Shown here piece by piece: positions 51,601-59,045 of a stretch of DNA of 64,000 nucleotides. Location of the stretch: NCBI RefSeq assembly GCF_021228125.1, contig NZ_JAJQQS010000016.1, forward strand, positions 124,001 through 188,000, given 5' to 3'. The DNA is from Streptomyces albireticuli (GTDB lineage Bacteria > Actinomycetota > Actinomycetes > Streptomycetales > Streptomycetaceae). The notes beneath the pieces are model-generated. The model was given only the letters and a program-made list of their open reading frames with translations. It was not told the origin of the DNA and did not search any database. The position numbers were made by a program, and so were the translations under genes. Each line of letters opens with the position of its first letter. Within the stretch, counting starts at the first letter, position 1.

Positions 51601-52184
51601 CGGACACCGGGCCCGACCCCGCGAGCGTGTTGCGGGAACGGCTGGCGGCCACCGCGCCGCAGCGGCGGTCGTCGGTGCTGCTGGAGCTGGTCACCGCCCG
51701 GGTCGCGGACGTTTCGGGCCGGTCGGCCGGAGACCTGGACGCGCACCGGCCGTTCCGGGAGCTGGGCCTGGACTCGCTGGCCGGGGTCCGGCTGCGCAAC
51801 CTGCTCGGCGCGGACACCGGAGTGCCGCTGGCGGCCTCCGCGGTCTACGACCATCCCACCGCCGCCGCGCTGGCCCGGTACCTCGGCGACGCGCTCGGTG
51901 TCGACGAGGGCGACCCGGACGAGCGGGTCGTGCTGGACCGCCTGAGGGAACTGGAGGCGGCCCTGCTCCGGCGGCCTCCGTCCCTGCCCGTCCCCGAGGT
52001 GATCACTACGACACTGCGGCGACTGCTGCGCGGCCAGGAGGACGGCGCCGCCGATGAGCAGGACGCGGTGCCCGACCTGAGCGACGCCACGGACGACGAG
52101 ATGTTCACGCTGATCGACGGAGTGCTCGACGACGCGATATCGGACACCGGTCGCACCGCCGGCCGTGCCACGGAGAGGAGCTAG
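42678..52184 (+). CDS. Bimodular type I polyketide synthase (KS-AT-DH-KR-ACP / KS-AT-KR-ACP)
   Basis: 3168 aa. Module 1: KS (~4-430; Cys176 in VDTGCSSS, HGTGT and KSNIGH intact), AT (~529-830; GHSQGE, Ser617, and YASH, both methylmalonyl-type), DH (~905-1150; HGVRGTVLLP and LHPALLDAALH), KR (~1295-1510; GGTGVLG, B-type LDD), ACP (~1570-1640; GFDSLSGVEL). Module 2: KS (~1665-2085; VDTACSSA), AT (~2187-2480; GHSVGE, Ser2274, and HAFH, malonyl-type), KR (~2730-2920; GGLGGIG, LDD), ACP (~2990-3075), acidic C-terminal docking. There is no loading module and no N-terminal docking helix: the KS begins at residue 4, so the starter probably comes from an acyl-CoA or an unlinked carrier. Predicted output: alpha-methyl-enoyl, then beta-hydroxy extension. 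It is the first gene of a rightward operon with the P450 and two more PKSs. Confidence 0.94.
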   Translation: MPGEPIAIVGMACRYPGGIAAPEGLWQVARDGIDAIGELPDDRGWDLSSLYDPDPDRPGTSYVRHGGFLYDAGHFDAEFFGLSAREALTTDPQQRLLLTTAWEALENAAIDPTSLRGSRTAVFAGSMMHDYAPRVHTVPDGLEGYLITGNTSSVASGRVAYVLGLNGPAVTVDTGCSSSLVTTHLAVQSLRLGECDLALSGGVTVMATPEMFVEFSRLRGLAPDGRCKPFSATADGTAWSEGVGMLVLERLSDALRHGHTVHALVRGTAVNSDGASNGLSAPSGPAQERVLRAALADAGLSEADIDAVEAHGTGTMLGDPIEARALLAVHGPQRARSLLLGSVKSNIGHTQAAAGVAGILKMVHAMRDGVLPRILHLTEPSPHVDWESGRVTPLAEETPWPETGLPRRAGVSSFGISGTNAHVILEQAPEPAPAAAPRPASAVPLLLSARSAEALREQAGRLAERLRPDRVGLLDAGFTLATGRAGFEHRAAVVGRDRDALVHGLDALAEGGSAPGTVVGSPCRDTRPVLLFPGQGTQWTGMATELLESSPVFAGHMAACQDAMAPYVDWNLGDVLTDADALLRVDVVQPALWAVMVSLAGLWRAHGVRPAAVVGHSQGEIAAATVAGALSLDDGARIVTLRSRALRALSGTGRMLSVGLPRAAVEESMARWGEDLSVAAVNGPRSTVVSGAVEAVEEFAAALVAEDIRATLLPVDYASHSAQVELLRAELRELLAPVTPTAAEVPFHSTVTGGPVDTTGLDADYWYRNLRATVEFEATVRGLVAAGHTTFLEASPHPVLAGGVRQILGDHEEDHDGGGVVLETLKRDDGGADRFLLAVAEAAVHGVDVHWNGLFDGARSVELPTYPFRQERYWMLPTAASGPVAGHPMLDSVVQLAGGGLVATCRLSLTRHPWLAEHGVRGTVLLPGAAFVELALHAGERAGLPVLDELVLESPLVLPERGETELQIAIGETDPGTLAMYARSAPDAPWTRCATGTLRAAESGGETLTEWPPAGAEEIDLDGEYARLDERGYEYGPAFQGLRRAWRLGAELWAEVELPVDPGRFGLHPALLDAALHPLLLDAGDAPVRLPFSWSGVALHAVGATALRVRLTPQGNDSFAVALADAAGEAVATIGALALRPVGPVRPGAAGVDRALHRLDWVPVTRRAAPAIVDAPVVDVAGPEEALARVREFLDTDDEKATGGPLIVRTRGAVAIAPEDDQDPDAAAVWGLVRTARTEHPGRFVLVDLDRAGDPEDADAALELALGTGEPEIAVRDGRTFAPRLARVTRTGDRPALAGGTVLITGGTGVLGRELARHLVTEHGVRHLVLAGRRGGEAALDSGLEDLTGTAEIKVVACDVADRAALAELLAAIPARHPLTAVIHAAGVLDDGTVRSLTAERLNAVLRPKVEGARNLHELTEHLDLAAFVLFSSVAGVLGTPGQANYAAANAWLDGLAQHRRSRGLPASSMAWGLWAQDTGMTGRLGDTDRARLRRAGLVPMSREHGLALFDAALGTDLACTVPARFDLAGVRAAGPERAPVWTGLLGVRRSAARPAAVAAAPVFVSGGERSVLDLVLATVGSVLGVERRVDPARAFRDIGFDSLSGVELRNRLTAATGVRLPATAVFDHPTPTALAGYLSGQLPDAVPGGRTPVAGPGPQDMDDPVVLVGASCRLPGGVSTMDELWELLAAGRDAITEFPADRGWNLDEVYHPEPGRGGRSYVRHGGFLDGIAEFDNGFFGVAPAEAVSMDPQQRILLELAWHALEDAGIDPTTLRGTRTGVYLGLMGNDYARRAHRTPEDLTGDVSIGNAGSVASGRLAYTFGFHGPAITVDTACSSALVAMHQAAQALRAGECTVALAGGVTVLTTPTLFVEFSQVGVLAPDGRCKPFDAAAEGTAWSEGAGLLVMERLSTARERGHRVLAVLRGSALNSDGASNGLTAPNGSAQQRVIRDALAVAGLAPGEVDAVEAHGTGTPLGDPIEATALLATYGQDRARPVLVGSAKSNLGHTQAAAGVAGVLKMVLAMRHGRLPRTLHLNDPSPHVNWDDGAVRLLDEPVDWPRVDRPRRAAVSSFSLSGTNAHVILEEPEPEPEPEPATATAPPLIPWVLSAAGPEALPAQAGALLRRLADEDGNGSPSALDVAYSLATTRARLRARTVVLGTDTGELTAALRAGTGLTGVAADGATAFLFPGQGVQYADMATSLRDRVPAFAAALREIAAELDPLLDRPLAEILRDGPGERTDHAQAAVFAVQVAVFRLLTTLGVRPDAVAGHSVGEIAAAHAAGVFSLADACALVAARGRLMRELGGEGVMVAVQVPEADVPELLRGYEDQVALAAVNGPASVVLAGDADAVREISRRVAHVKRLPVSHAFHSHHMDPVLDPFREVLAGLDFRAPAIPVVSSVTGARVTEELRDPEYWVRHAREPVRFHDCLRALDAAGTSTYLELGPGATLSALGQEALGGDGFLPLLRQDADEVHGLLTALAAAYTRGVDVDWAAWCAGGRAVPLPGYAFTRQRFWLPDDEAPADPLLHGVEWPPLPVPGPVADAPGPWLVVAPPGADWDRLTEDVAGVLGEGTRVVRGDAVDGEHWDRLLPDLPGGGIVSLLAMAEDSDTPRVPTGLAATLALLRALLSRGADTPLWSITSGAVRAGTADTVPNPEQAAVCGLARVAGMEAPRLHGGLVDLPPRPAVEDLAALPAALAARDEIAIRDGRLYARRLVPVPRTEPATKEPIGTVLITGGLGGIGAHVARRLAARGADRLLLVGRRGVDTPGATELRAELTALGAEVEIAGCDVADREALAGLLAGRSLTGVVHAAGVLDDGVLEALSEDRLARVFAAKADGARFLHELTAGHPLRFFVLCSSLAGTAGSPGQGNYAAANAVVEALAAHRQACGLPATSLAWGPWLDTGMTTSWPVGPRSDGGATPMPADRALDALERALSGGAAQYVAGAVDWPRFAAARPGRLCSGLPGVGADTGPDPASVLRERLAATAPQRRSSVLLELVTARVADVSGRSAGDLDAHRPFRELGLDSLAGVRLRNLLGADTGVPLAASAVYDHPTAAALARYLGDALGVDEGDPDERVVLDRLRELEAALLRRPPSLPVPEVITTTLRRLLRGQEDGAADEQDAVPDLSDATDDEMFTLIDGVLDDAISDTGRTAGRATERS

Positions 52185-52187
52185 CCC

Positions 52188-53450
52188 ATGTCAGTGCCGA
52201 GCCGCCCACCGGTCACCGCGCTCGACAACCCGCTGCACGCCCTGCTCGACCGGGAGGTGCTCGCGAACCCCTACCCGTTGTTCGAGCGGTGGCGGGAGCA
52301 AGGTCCGATGTGGACGTCGGACGGTTCCCTGCTGCTGAGCGACCACGCCAACTGCATGGCGGTGCTCAAGAGCCACACGACCATGGGTAGTGACACGTTC
52401 AACGCGCCGGGGATGCGGGAACTCTTCGGCGACCGCGGTGACGAGCCGGTACTCAACTCGATCTTCTTCATGGACGATCCCGGACACGGGCGGCAGCGGA
52501 ACCTGGTCAGCAAGGCGTTCACGCCACGGATCACCGCGCGTTTCGAGCCGTGGATCCGCGAGATCGTGGACGAACTGCTCCGCGACTGCCTGGCCGACGG
52601 CGAGTTCGACGGCGTGCGGGACCTGGCCGCGGTGCTCTCGCTGCGGGTCATCGCGACTCTCCTGGGCATCCCGGGCGAGGACATCCCGATGCTGCGGGAG
52701 TGGTCCAGCGACATGGCGCTGTCCACGGAGCTGCCCACGCTGGTGGCCAGCTTCCACTCCACCGCGATGTTCGACCGTGAGGAACTCGTCCGCATCATCC
52801 GCACCACCACCGAACTGCACGGCTACTTCGCGGACCTCATCCACAAGCGCCGTCGCAACCCCGGCGAGGACCTCGTCTCCAGCCTGCTCTCCACGCAGGA
52901 GAACGGGCGCGGGCTGAGCCGGCGTGAGGTGACGAACGTCGTGGTGACCGTGTTCACCGCGGCCCACGAGTCCACCACGAACCTGATCACCAACGGCCTG
53001 CTCGCGATGTCGCGCCACCCGGAGCAGTTCCAGCTGCTCCGGCAGGACCCGGCGATCGTCGGCGACGTGGTCGGCGAGGCGCTGCGCTACGACTGCCCGA
53101 TCATGCTGACCGGCCGTGTCGCACTGAGGTCCGACCGGATCAACGGCATCGACATCCCCGAGGGCTCGGTGGTCACCCTGGTCCTCGCGTCCGGCAACCG
53201 GGACGAGCGGGTGCACCCGAGTGCGGGTCGGTTCATCGCGGACCGGAAGCCCGCCGCGATGAACCTCGCCTTCGGCGCCGGCGCGCACTACTGCCTCGGC
53301 AGCAGCCTGGCCCGGCTGGAGGCGGAGATCGTGTTCGGTGAGCTGGCTCGCCGGCTGCGCGGCTTCCACGTGCACGAGGACTCACTGAGTTATCGCAGGC
53401 ACGTGGTCGTCCGCGGCCTCGACACCGAACGGATCACCTTCCAACTCTGA
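52188..53450 (+). CDS. Cytochrome P450 embedded in the PKS operon
   Basis: 420 aa. The I-helix is VFTAAHESTTNLITNG (A-x-x-E-S-T form), the ExxR helix is EALRYDCP, and the heme loop is FGAGAHYCLG with Cys369. It begins 3 bp after the PKS stop with GGAGAGGAG upstream and is followed by the next PKS after 27 bp, so it is certainly co-expressed. It probably hydroxylates or epoxidises the polyketide after or during assembly. No dedicated ferredoxin gene is adjacent, unlike the polyene P450 at 8750-9928. Regiochemistry cannot be predicted. Confidence 0.93.
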   Translation: MSVPSRPPVTALDNPLHALLDREVLANPYPLFERWREQGPMWTSDGSLLLSDHANCMAVLKSHTTMGSDTFNAPGMRELFGDRGDEPVLNSIFFMDDPGHGRQRNLVSKAFTPRITARFEPWIREIVDELLRDCLADGEFDGVRDLAAVLSLRVIATLLGIPGEDIPMLREWSSDMALSTELPTLVASFHSTAMFDREELVRIIRTTTELHGYFADLIHKRRRNPGEDLVSSLLSTQENGRGLSRREVTNVVVTVFTAAHESTTNLITNGLLAMSRHPEQFQLLRQDPAIVGDVVGEALRYDCPIMLTGRVALRSDRINGIDIPEGSVVTLVLASGNRDERVHPSAGRFIADRKPAAMNLAFGAGAHYCLGSSLARLEAEIVFGELARRLRGFHVHEDSLSYRRHVVVRGLDTERITFQL

Positions 53451-53477
53451 CCGGCCACCCGTAGCAGGGAGTCATTC

Positions 53478-56400
53478 ATGCCCGATGAAGTCAGCACGCT
53501 CCGGCAATATCTGAAAAGGGTCACCACCGATCTGTTACGCACCCGGGAGCAGTTGCGTGACGCGACGGAGCGGTCCGCCGAGCCGATCGCGGTGGTCGGC
53601 ATGTCGTGCCGGCTGCCCGGCGACGTGGCCTCGCCCGCCCAGCTGTGGGACCTGGTGGCCGCGGGCACGGACGCCATTTCGGCTTTCCCCGGGGACCGGC
53701 ACTGGCCGATCGAGGAGCTCTACGACGCCGATCCGGAGTCCCAGCAGGCGCGCCGGTCCTATGTGCGCGAGGGCGGCTTCCTCAGCGGGGCGGGCGATTT
53801 CGACCCCGCGTTCTTCGGGATCTCCCCGCGCGAGGCGCTGGTGATGGACCCGCAGCAGCGGCTGGTGCTGGAGCTGGCCTGGGAGGCGTTGGAGTCCGCG
53901 GGCATCCTGCCGGACTCGCTGGTGGGCGAGCGGGCCGGGGTTTTCGTCGGCGCGTCCAGCAACGACTACGAGATGCTCTGGCAGGGCACGGACCAGTTCT
54001 CCCAGTACGGCATCACCGGCAACACCATGAGCGTGATCTCGGGCCGGATCAGCTATGCCCTGGGCTTCCACGGCCCGGCCCTCACCGTGGACACCGCCTG
54101 CTCGTCCTCCCTGGTCGCCACCCACCTCGCGATGCGGGCCCTGCGCGCCGGCGAGTGCCCGATCGCACTGGCGGGCGGTGTGACGGTGCTGAGCACTCCG
54201 GAGACGTTCGTCGAGTTCTGCGGCCAGGGCGTCACCTCCCGGGACGCCCGGATCAAGGCGTTCGCGGCCGGGGCGAACGGCTCGATCTGGGCCGAGGGGG
54301 CGGGTCTCCTGGTACTGGAGCGGCTGTCCGACGCGCGGCGGCACGGCCATCAGGTGCTCGCGGTGCTGCGCGGCTCGGCGGTCAACTCCGACGGCACCAG
54401 CAACGGGCTCTCCGCACCCAACGGCACCGCCCAGCAGGAGGTGATCCGTACCGCGCTCGCCGACGCCGGACTGTCCACCCAGGACGTCGACGTGGTCGAG
54501 GCGCACGGCACCGGCACCCCGCTCGGCGACCCGGTGGAGGGCACCGCGCTGGTGGCGACCTACGGCCAGGACCGGCTGCCCGGCCGGCCGCTGCTGCTGG
54601 GCTCGCTGAAGTCCAACATCGGGCATACGCAGGCCGCGGCCGGCGTGGCCGGCATCATCAAGATGATCATGGCGATGCGGCACGGTCTCGCGCCGAAGAC
54701 GCTGCACGTGGACAGCCCCACCCCGAAAGTGGACTGGGGAGTGAACGGGGTCAGCGTGCTCGCCGACGCGACGCCCTGGCCGGAGACCGGTCGAGCGCGC
54801 CGCGCCGCCGTCTCCTCCTTCGGGATCAGTGGCACCAACGCCCATGTCGTGCTGGAACAGCACGTCGAGCCGGAGGCGCCGGAGCCCGGCGTGCCGTCCG
54901 CCGGTCTGGTGTGGACGGTGTCGGGCCGGACCGAGGACGCGCTGCGCGCCCAGGCCACCCGGCTGCTGGCCTTCGCCGAGTCCGGTGACGCTCCCTCCGC
55001 CGAGGGGCTGGCGCACGCGTTGGCCACCCGCCGCACCCACTTCCGCCACCGGCTGGCGGTGCCCGGCCGGGACCGGGCCGAACTCACCTCCGCGCTGCGC
55101 GGCTACCTCGACACCGGCCTGGTCCCCGACGTGGCGGTGGGCGCCGCGGCCGGCGGCGGGTTGTGCGTGCTGTTCACCGGCCAGGGCGCGCAGCGGCTCG
55201 GCATGGGGCGGCAGCTCGCCGCCTCCTTCCCGGTGTTCGCCGAGGCGTTCGACGAGGTGTGCGAGCTGTTCGACCGGGAGCTGGCGACTCCGCTGCGGAC
55301 CGTGCTGGAGGGCGAACCGGACCTGCTCGAACGCACCGACTACGCCCAGGCCGCCCTGTTCGCGGTGGAGGTCGCGCTGTTCCGGCTGATGCACTCCTGG
55401 GGCGTGCGCCCGGACATGCTGCTGGGACACTCGATCGGGGAGATCAGCGCGGCGCACGTGGCCGGGGTGTGGTCGCTGCCGGACGCGGTCCGGCTGGTAG
55501 CCGCCAGAGGCCGCCTGATGGCCGCGCTGCCCGAGGGCGGCGCGATGCTGTCCGTGCAGGGCACCGAGCGGGACCTGGCCCCCTGGCTGGCGGGGCGCGA
55601 GCGGCGGGTGTCCGTCGCGGCGGTGAACGCCTCGGACACGGTGGTCGTCTCAGGCGCGGACGAAGACATCACGGAACTGGAGGCCGACCGGGCGGGCCGG
55701 GGACGGCGGACCCGGCGGCTGCGGGTCAGCCACGCGTTCCACTCGCCGCTGATGGAACCGATGCTGGCCGAGTTCAGCACGGTTCTGGCCGGGCTGACGA
55801 CGCACGATCCGGAAATCCCGGTGATCTCCAACCTCACCGGCGAGACGGCCACGGCGGAGCAGCTGCGCTCGCCGGCGTACTGGACCGCGCACGTCCGGCA
55901 GACGGTGCGGTTCCACGACGGGCTGCGCACCGCACGCGACGCCGGTGCACGCGTCCTGCTCGAACTGGGACCGGGCGCGGTGCTCTCCGCGCTGGCCGGC
56001 CGGGACGCCGGGCCGGACGAGGCGGTGGTGCCCACCCTGCGCGGGGCCGATCGTGACGAGACCAAGGACGTGCTGCTCGCCCTCGGCGCGCTGCACACCC
56101 AAGGCGTGGAGGTGGACTGGCCCGCCGTGCTGCCCGCCGCGCCCGCCAGGACGGCGGACCTGCCCTGCTACGCGTTCCAGCACGAGAGGTACTGGCTGGT
56201 GCCCGACGGGAACGGGCTGAACCTGCGTTCCACCGGGCTGCTCCCGGTGGGCCACCCGCTGCTGGGCGCCGTGCTGTCCGCGGCCGAGGGCGACGGCGTG
56301 CTGCTCACCGGCAGGCTGTCCCTCCAGTCGCACTCCTGGCTCGGGGGCCACCAGGTGCGCGGCATCCCCCTGCTGGCCGGCACCGGCTTCGTGGAACTGG

Positions 56401-59045
56401 CGCTGGCCGCGGGCGAGCACGTCGGCTGCGACCTGCTCGAACAACTGACCGTCGAGGCGCCGCTGATCCTGCCCGAGCACGGCGGGGTCTCGGTGCAGGT
56501 GGTGGTGGGCAACACCGAGGAGACCGGCCGCCGCCCGGTGCGGGTGTACTCCCGGCCGGAAGGCGTGGGCCGGGCCGAGCCGGGCCCATGGCGGTCACAC
56601 GCCTTCGGCTACCTGGGCATCCGCACCGCGACGCCGGACACGACCCTCGCGCACTGGCCGCCGCGGGACGTGCGGGAGATCCCGGTCGCGGACGTCTACG
56701 ACGAGGTGGTGGAGGGCAGGCACTTCCGCTACGAGGGCGCGTTCCGAGGTCTGCGGACCCTCTGGCGACGCGACCACCCCGACGGGAGCTCGGAGATGTT
56801 CGCCGAGGTCGCCCTGCCCGCCGAAGCGGCGGGGGACGCGAAGCGCTACAGCCTGCATCCGGCGCTGCTGGACGCGGCACTGCACGCGGTCGGTCTCGGC
56901 CCGCAACTGGACGGGATCGACGAGGGCAGCGGCTCGATGCCGTTCTCCTGGTCGGGGCTGTCGCTGTTCCGGGCCGGAGCCTCGACGGTGCGGGTGCACG
57001 TCACCGGCGGGAACGGTGACGTGGCGATCACGCTGGCGGACGAGACCGGTGCCACCGTGGCCAGGGTGGACTCCCTGGTGTTCCGGCCGCTTCCCGCCGA
57101 CGAGTCCTACCTGCTGGGACCGGCCGAGGACGGCGCGGAACTGCTCGCACAGGACTGGGTGCCCGTGCGCCGGCCGTCCACAGTGGACGATTCCGGTGAG
57201 TGGCACGACCCCGGGACCGGTCGGCTCGACCTCGCCGCGCTGGCGGACGCGGAGGACCCGGTGCCGCCGGTTGTGGTGCTACGCCCGGCCCGTCCCGCCG
57301 GGGACGACGTCACCGCACGGGTCCGCGCCGCCCTCACCGAGCTGACCGGGCACCTGCGGGTGTGGCTCACCGACCAGCGGTTCGCCGGTTCGCTGCTGGT
57401 GGTCCGCACCGAGCGCGCGCTCGGCGTGCGTGCGGGCGACGAACCCGACCTGGCACTGTCCGCGGCCTACGGGCTGGCCCGCTCGGCACAGAACGAATAC
57501 CCGGGTCGCGTCCTGCTGGTCGACGTCGACGAGCCGGCCGACACCGCGTTGCGCGACGCGGTCGCCGTCGCGTCCGCGGCCCGTGAGCCCCAGGTGGCGC
57601 TGCGCGCGGGCGAGCTGCTGGTGCCCCGGCTGCACCGCGACGACGGTCCGGCGGAGAGCGACGGCGGCTCGGCCGCCCGTACGCCCGACCCCGACGGCAC
57701 CGTGCTGATCACCGGTGGGCTCGGGTCGCTGGGCCGCACGCTGGCCCGGCACCTGGCGAGCAGGGGCGCCCGCAGGCTGCTGCTCCTCTCGCGCCGTGGC
57801 GCGGAGAGCCCCGGCGCCGCGGAACTGGTCGCCGAACTCGGCGAGCTCGGCGCGCACGCCGAGCTCGCGCGAGGCGACGTCGCCCGGCGGGACGACGTGG
57901 CCCGGGTGCTGGCCGGGATTCCCGCGGCACACCCGCTCACCGCCGTGGTCCACGCGGCAGGTGTGCTGGACGACGGCTTGGTGGAGTCGCTGACGGACGG
58001 GCAAGTGGACAATGTGCTGGCGCCGAAGGTCGACGGAGCCTGGCACCTGCATGAGCTGACCAGGGAGCTCGATCTCGCCGAGTTCACGTGTTTCTCGTCG
58101 GCCGCCGGCGTGTTCGGCACCGCGGGCCAGGGGGCCTACGCCGCGGCGAACGCCTTCCTGGACGCGCTGATGAAGCAGCGTGCCGCCGCCGGGCTCCCGG
58201 CCCGCTCGCTCGGCTGGGGCCTGTGGGCGCCGGACAGCGGGACCGGCACGACCGACGGGATGGGCGGCGGGCTGGCCGCCGCGGACCGGGCCCGCATGGA
58301 CCGCACCGGGATCCGCGCACTGACCGTCGAGCAGGGCCTGGCCCTCTGGGACACCGCGACCGGCTCGGACAGGGTCCACCTGGTGCCCATCGGGCTGGAC
58401 CTGGTCACCGTGGCCGGCCTGGGGGAGGAAGGCATTCCGCCGTTGCTGCGCGATCTGGTCCGCCCGGCCCGCCGCCGGCGCTCCGCGCGGTCCGCCGCGC
58501 CCGCCGAGTCCCCGGCGGACCTGGCCCGCAGGCTGGGCGGGCTGAGCCCCGCCGAACGGGACCGGCAGCTCCTCAACCTGGTGCTCGGGCAGATCGCGGC
58601 CGTGCTCGGCTACCCGTCCGCGGACGGGGTGCCCGCGGACGGCCCGTTCGGAGACCTCGGATTCGACTCGCTGAGTTCGGTCGAGCTGCGCAACCGGCTC
58701 AACACCGCCACGGGTCTGAACCTGCCCGCCACCTTGGTGTTCGACTACCCCACTCCGGCCACCCTCGCGGCGCACCTCGGCACGGAGGTCGCGCCGGACG
58801 CCGCCGGCGCGGAGGAACCGGCGGACGGCCCCGCCGAGCGCGGCCCGGATCAGCTCTCCGGACTCGCGCGGGCGGTCGAGGAGGCGCTGGCCGGCGAGGA
58901 CGCGCGGCGCGACGCGCTGCGCGGACGACTGCGGGCGGCGCTGCGCGCGCTGGACGGCGAGCCGGGGCCCGGGGTGGACGAGCTGAGCTCGGCCTCCGTG
59001 GACCAGCTCTACGCCTTCGTGGACCGGGAGCTCGGCGATGCGTGA
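53478..59045 (+). CDS. Monomodular type I polyketide synthase (KS-AT-DH-KR-ACP)
   Basis: 1855 aa. N-terminal coiled-coil docking segment (STLRQYLKRVTTDLLRTREQL); KS (~36-460; VDTACSSS, HGTGT and KSNIGH intact); AT (~563-860; GHSIGE, HAFH: malonyl-type); DH (~905-1150; HQVRGIPLLA keeps the catalytic His but has Ala where HxxxGxxxxP needs Pro; LHPALLDAALH intact); KR (~1406-1600; GGLGSLG, LDD B-type, Ser/Tyr/Asn present); ACP (~1700-1775; GFDSLSSVEL); acidic docking tail. GGGAG precedes ATG 53478. Expected product step: malonyl extension, reduction to D-type beta-hydroxyl and probably dehydration to a trans-enoyl. Its tail and the next protein's N-terminal helix are likely docking partners. Confidence 0.94.
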   Translation: MPDEVSTLRQYLKRVTTDLLRTREQLRDATERSAEPIAVVGMSCRLPGDVASPAQLWDLVAAGTDAISAFPGDRHWPIEELYDADPESQQARRSYVREGGFLSGAGDFDPAFFGISPREALVMDPQQRLVLELAWEALESAGILPDSLVGERAGVFVGASSNDYEMLWQGTDQFSQYGITGNTMSVISGRISYALGFHGPALTVDTACSSSLVATHLAMRALRAGECPIALAGGVTVLSTPETFVEFCGQGVTSRDARIKAFAAGANGSIWAEGAGLLVLERLSDARRHGHQVLAVLRGSAVNSDGTSNGLSAPNGTAQQEVIRTALADAGLSTQDVDVVEAHGTGTPLGDPVEGTALVATYGQDRLPGRPLLLGSLKSNIGHTQAAAGVAGIIKMIMAMRHGLAPKTLHVDSPTPKVDWGVNGVSVLADATPWPETGRARRAAVSSFGISGTNAHVVLEQHVEPEAPEPGVPSAGLVWTVSGRTEDALRAQATRLLAFAESGDAPSAEGLAHALATRRTHFRHRLAVPGRDRAELTSALRGYLDTGLVPDVAVGAAAGGGLCVLFTGQGAQRLGMGRQLAASFPVFAEAFDEVCELFDRELATPLRTVLEGEPDLLERTDYAQAALFAVEVALFRLMHSWGVRPDMLLGHSIGEISAAHVAGVWSLPDAVRLVAARGRLMAALPEGGAMLSVQGTERDLAPWLAGRERRVSVAAVNASDTVVVSGADEDITELEADRAGRGRRTRRLRVSHAFHSPLMEPMLAEFSTVLAGLTTHDPEIPVISNLTGETATAEQLRSPAYWTAHVRQTVRFHDGLRTARDAGARVLLELGPGAVLSALAGRDAGPDEAVVPTLRGADRDETKDVLLALGALHTQGVEVDWPAVLPAAPARTADLPCYAFQHERYWLVPDGNGLNLRSTGLLPVGHPLLGAVLSAAEGDGVLLTGRLSLQSHSWLGGHQVRGIPLLAGTGFVELALAAGEHVGCDLLEQLTVEAPLILPEHGGVSVQVVVGNTEETGRRPVRVYSRPEGVGRAEPGPWRSHAFGYLGIRTATPDTTLAHWPPRDVREIPVADVYDEVVEGRHFRYEGAFRGLRTLWRRDHPDGSSEMFAEVALPAEAAGDAKRYSLHPALLDAALHAVGLGPQLDGIDEGSGSMPFSWSGLSLFRAGASTVRVHVTGGNGDVAITLADETGATVARVDSLVFRPLPADESYLLGPAEDGAELLAQDWVPVRRPSTVDDSGEWHDPGTGRLDLAALADAEDPVPPVVVLRPARPAGDDVTARVRAALTELTGHLRVWLTDQRFAGSLLVVRTERALGVRAGDEPDLALSAAYGLARSAQNEYPGRVLLVDVDEPADTALRDAVAVASAAREPQVALRAGELLVPRLHRDDGPAESDGGSAARTPDPDGTVLITGGLGSLGRTLARHLASRGARRLLLLSRRGAESPGAAELVAELGELGAHAELARGDVARRDDVARVLAGIPAAHPLTAVVHAAGVLDDGLVESLTDGQVDNVLAPKVDGAWHLHELTRELDLAEFTCFSSAAGVFGTAGQGAYAAANAFLDALMKQRAAAGLPARSLGWGLWAPDSGTGTTDGMGGGLAAADRARMDRTGIRALTVEQGLALWDTATGSDRVHLVPIGLDLVTVAGLGEEGIPPLLRDLVRPARRRRSARSAAPAESPADLARRLGGLSPAERDRQLLNLVLGQIAAVLGYPSADGVPADGPFGDLGFDSLSSVELRNRLNTATGLNLPATLVFDYPTPATLAAHLGTEVAPDAAGAEEPADGPAERGPDQLSGLARAVEEALAGEDARRDALRGRLRAALRALDGEPGPGVDELSSASVDQLYAFVDRELGDA

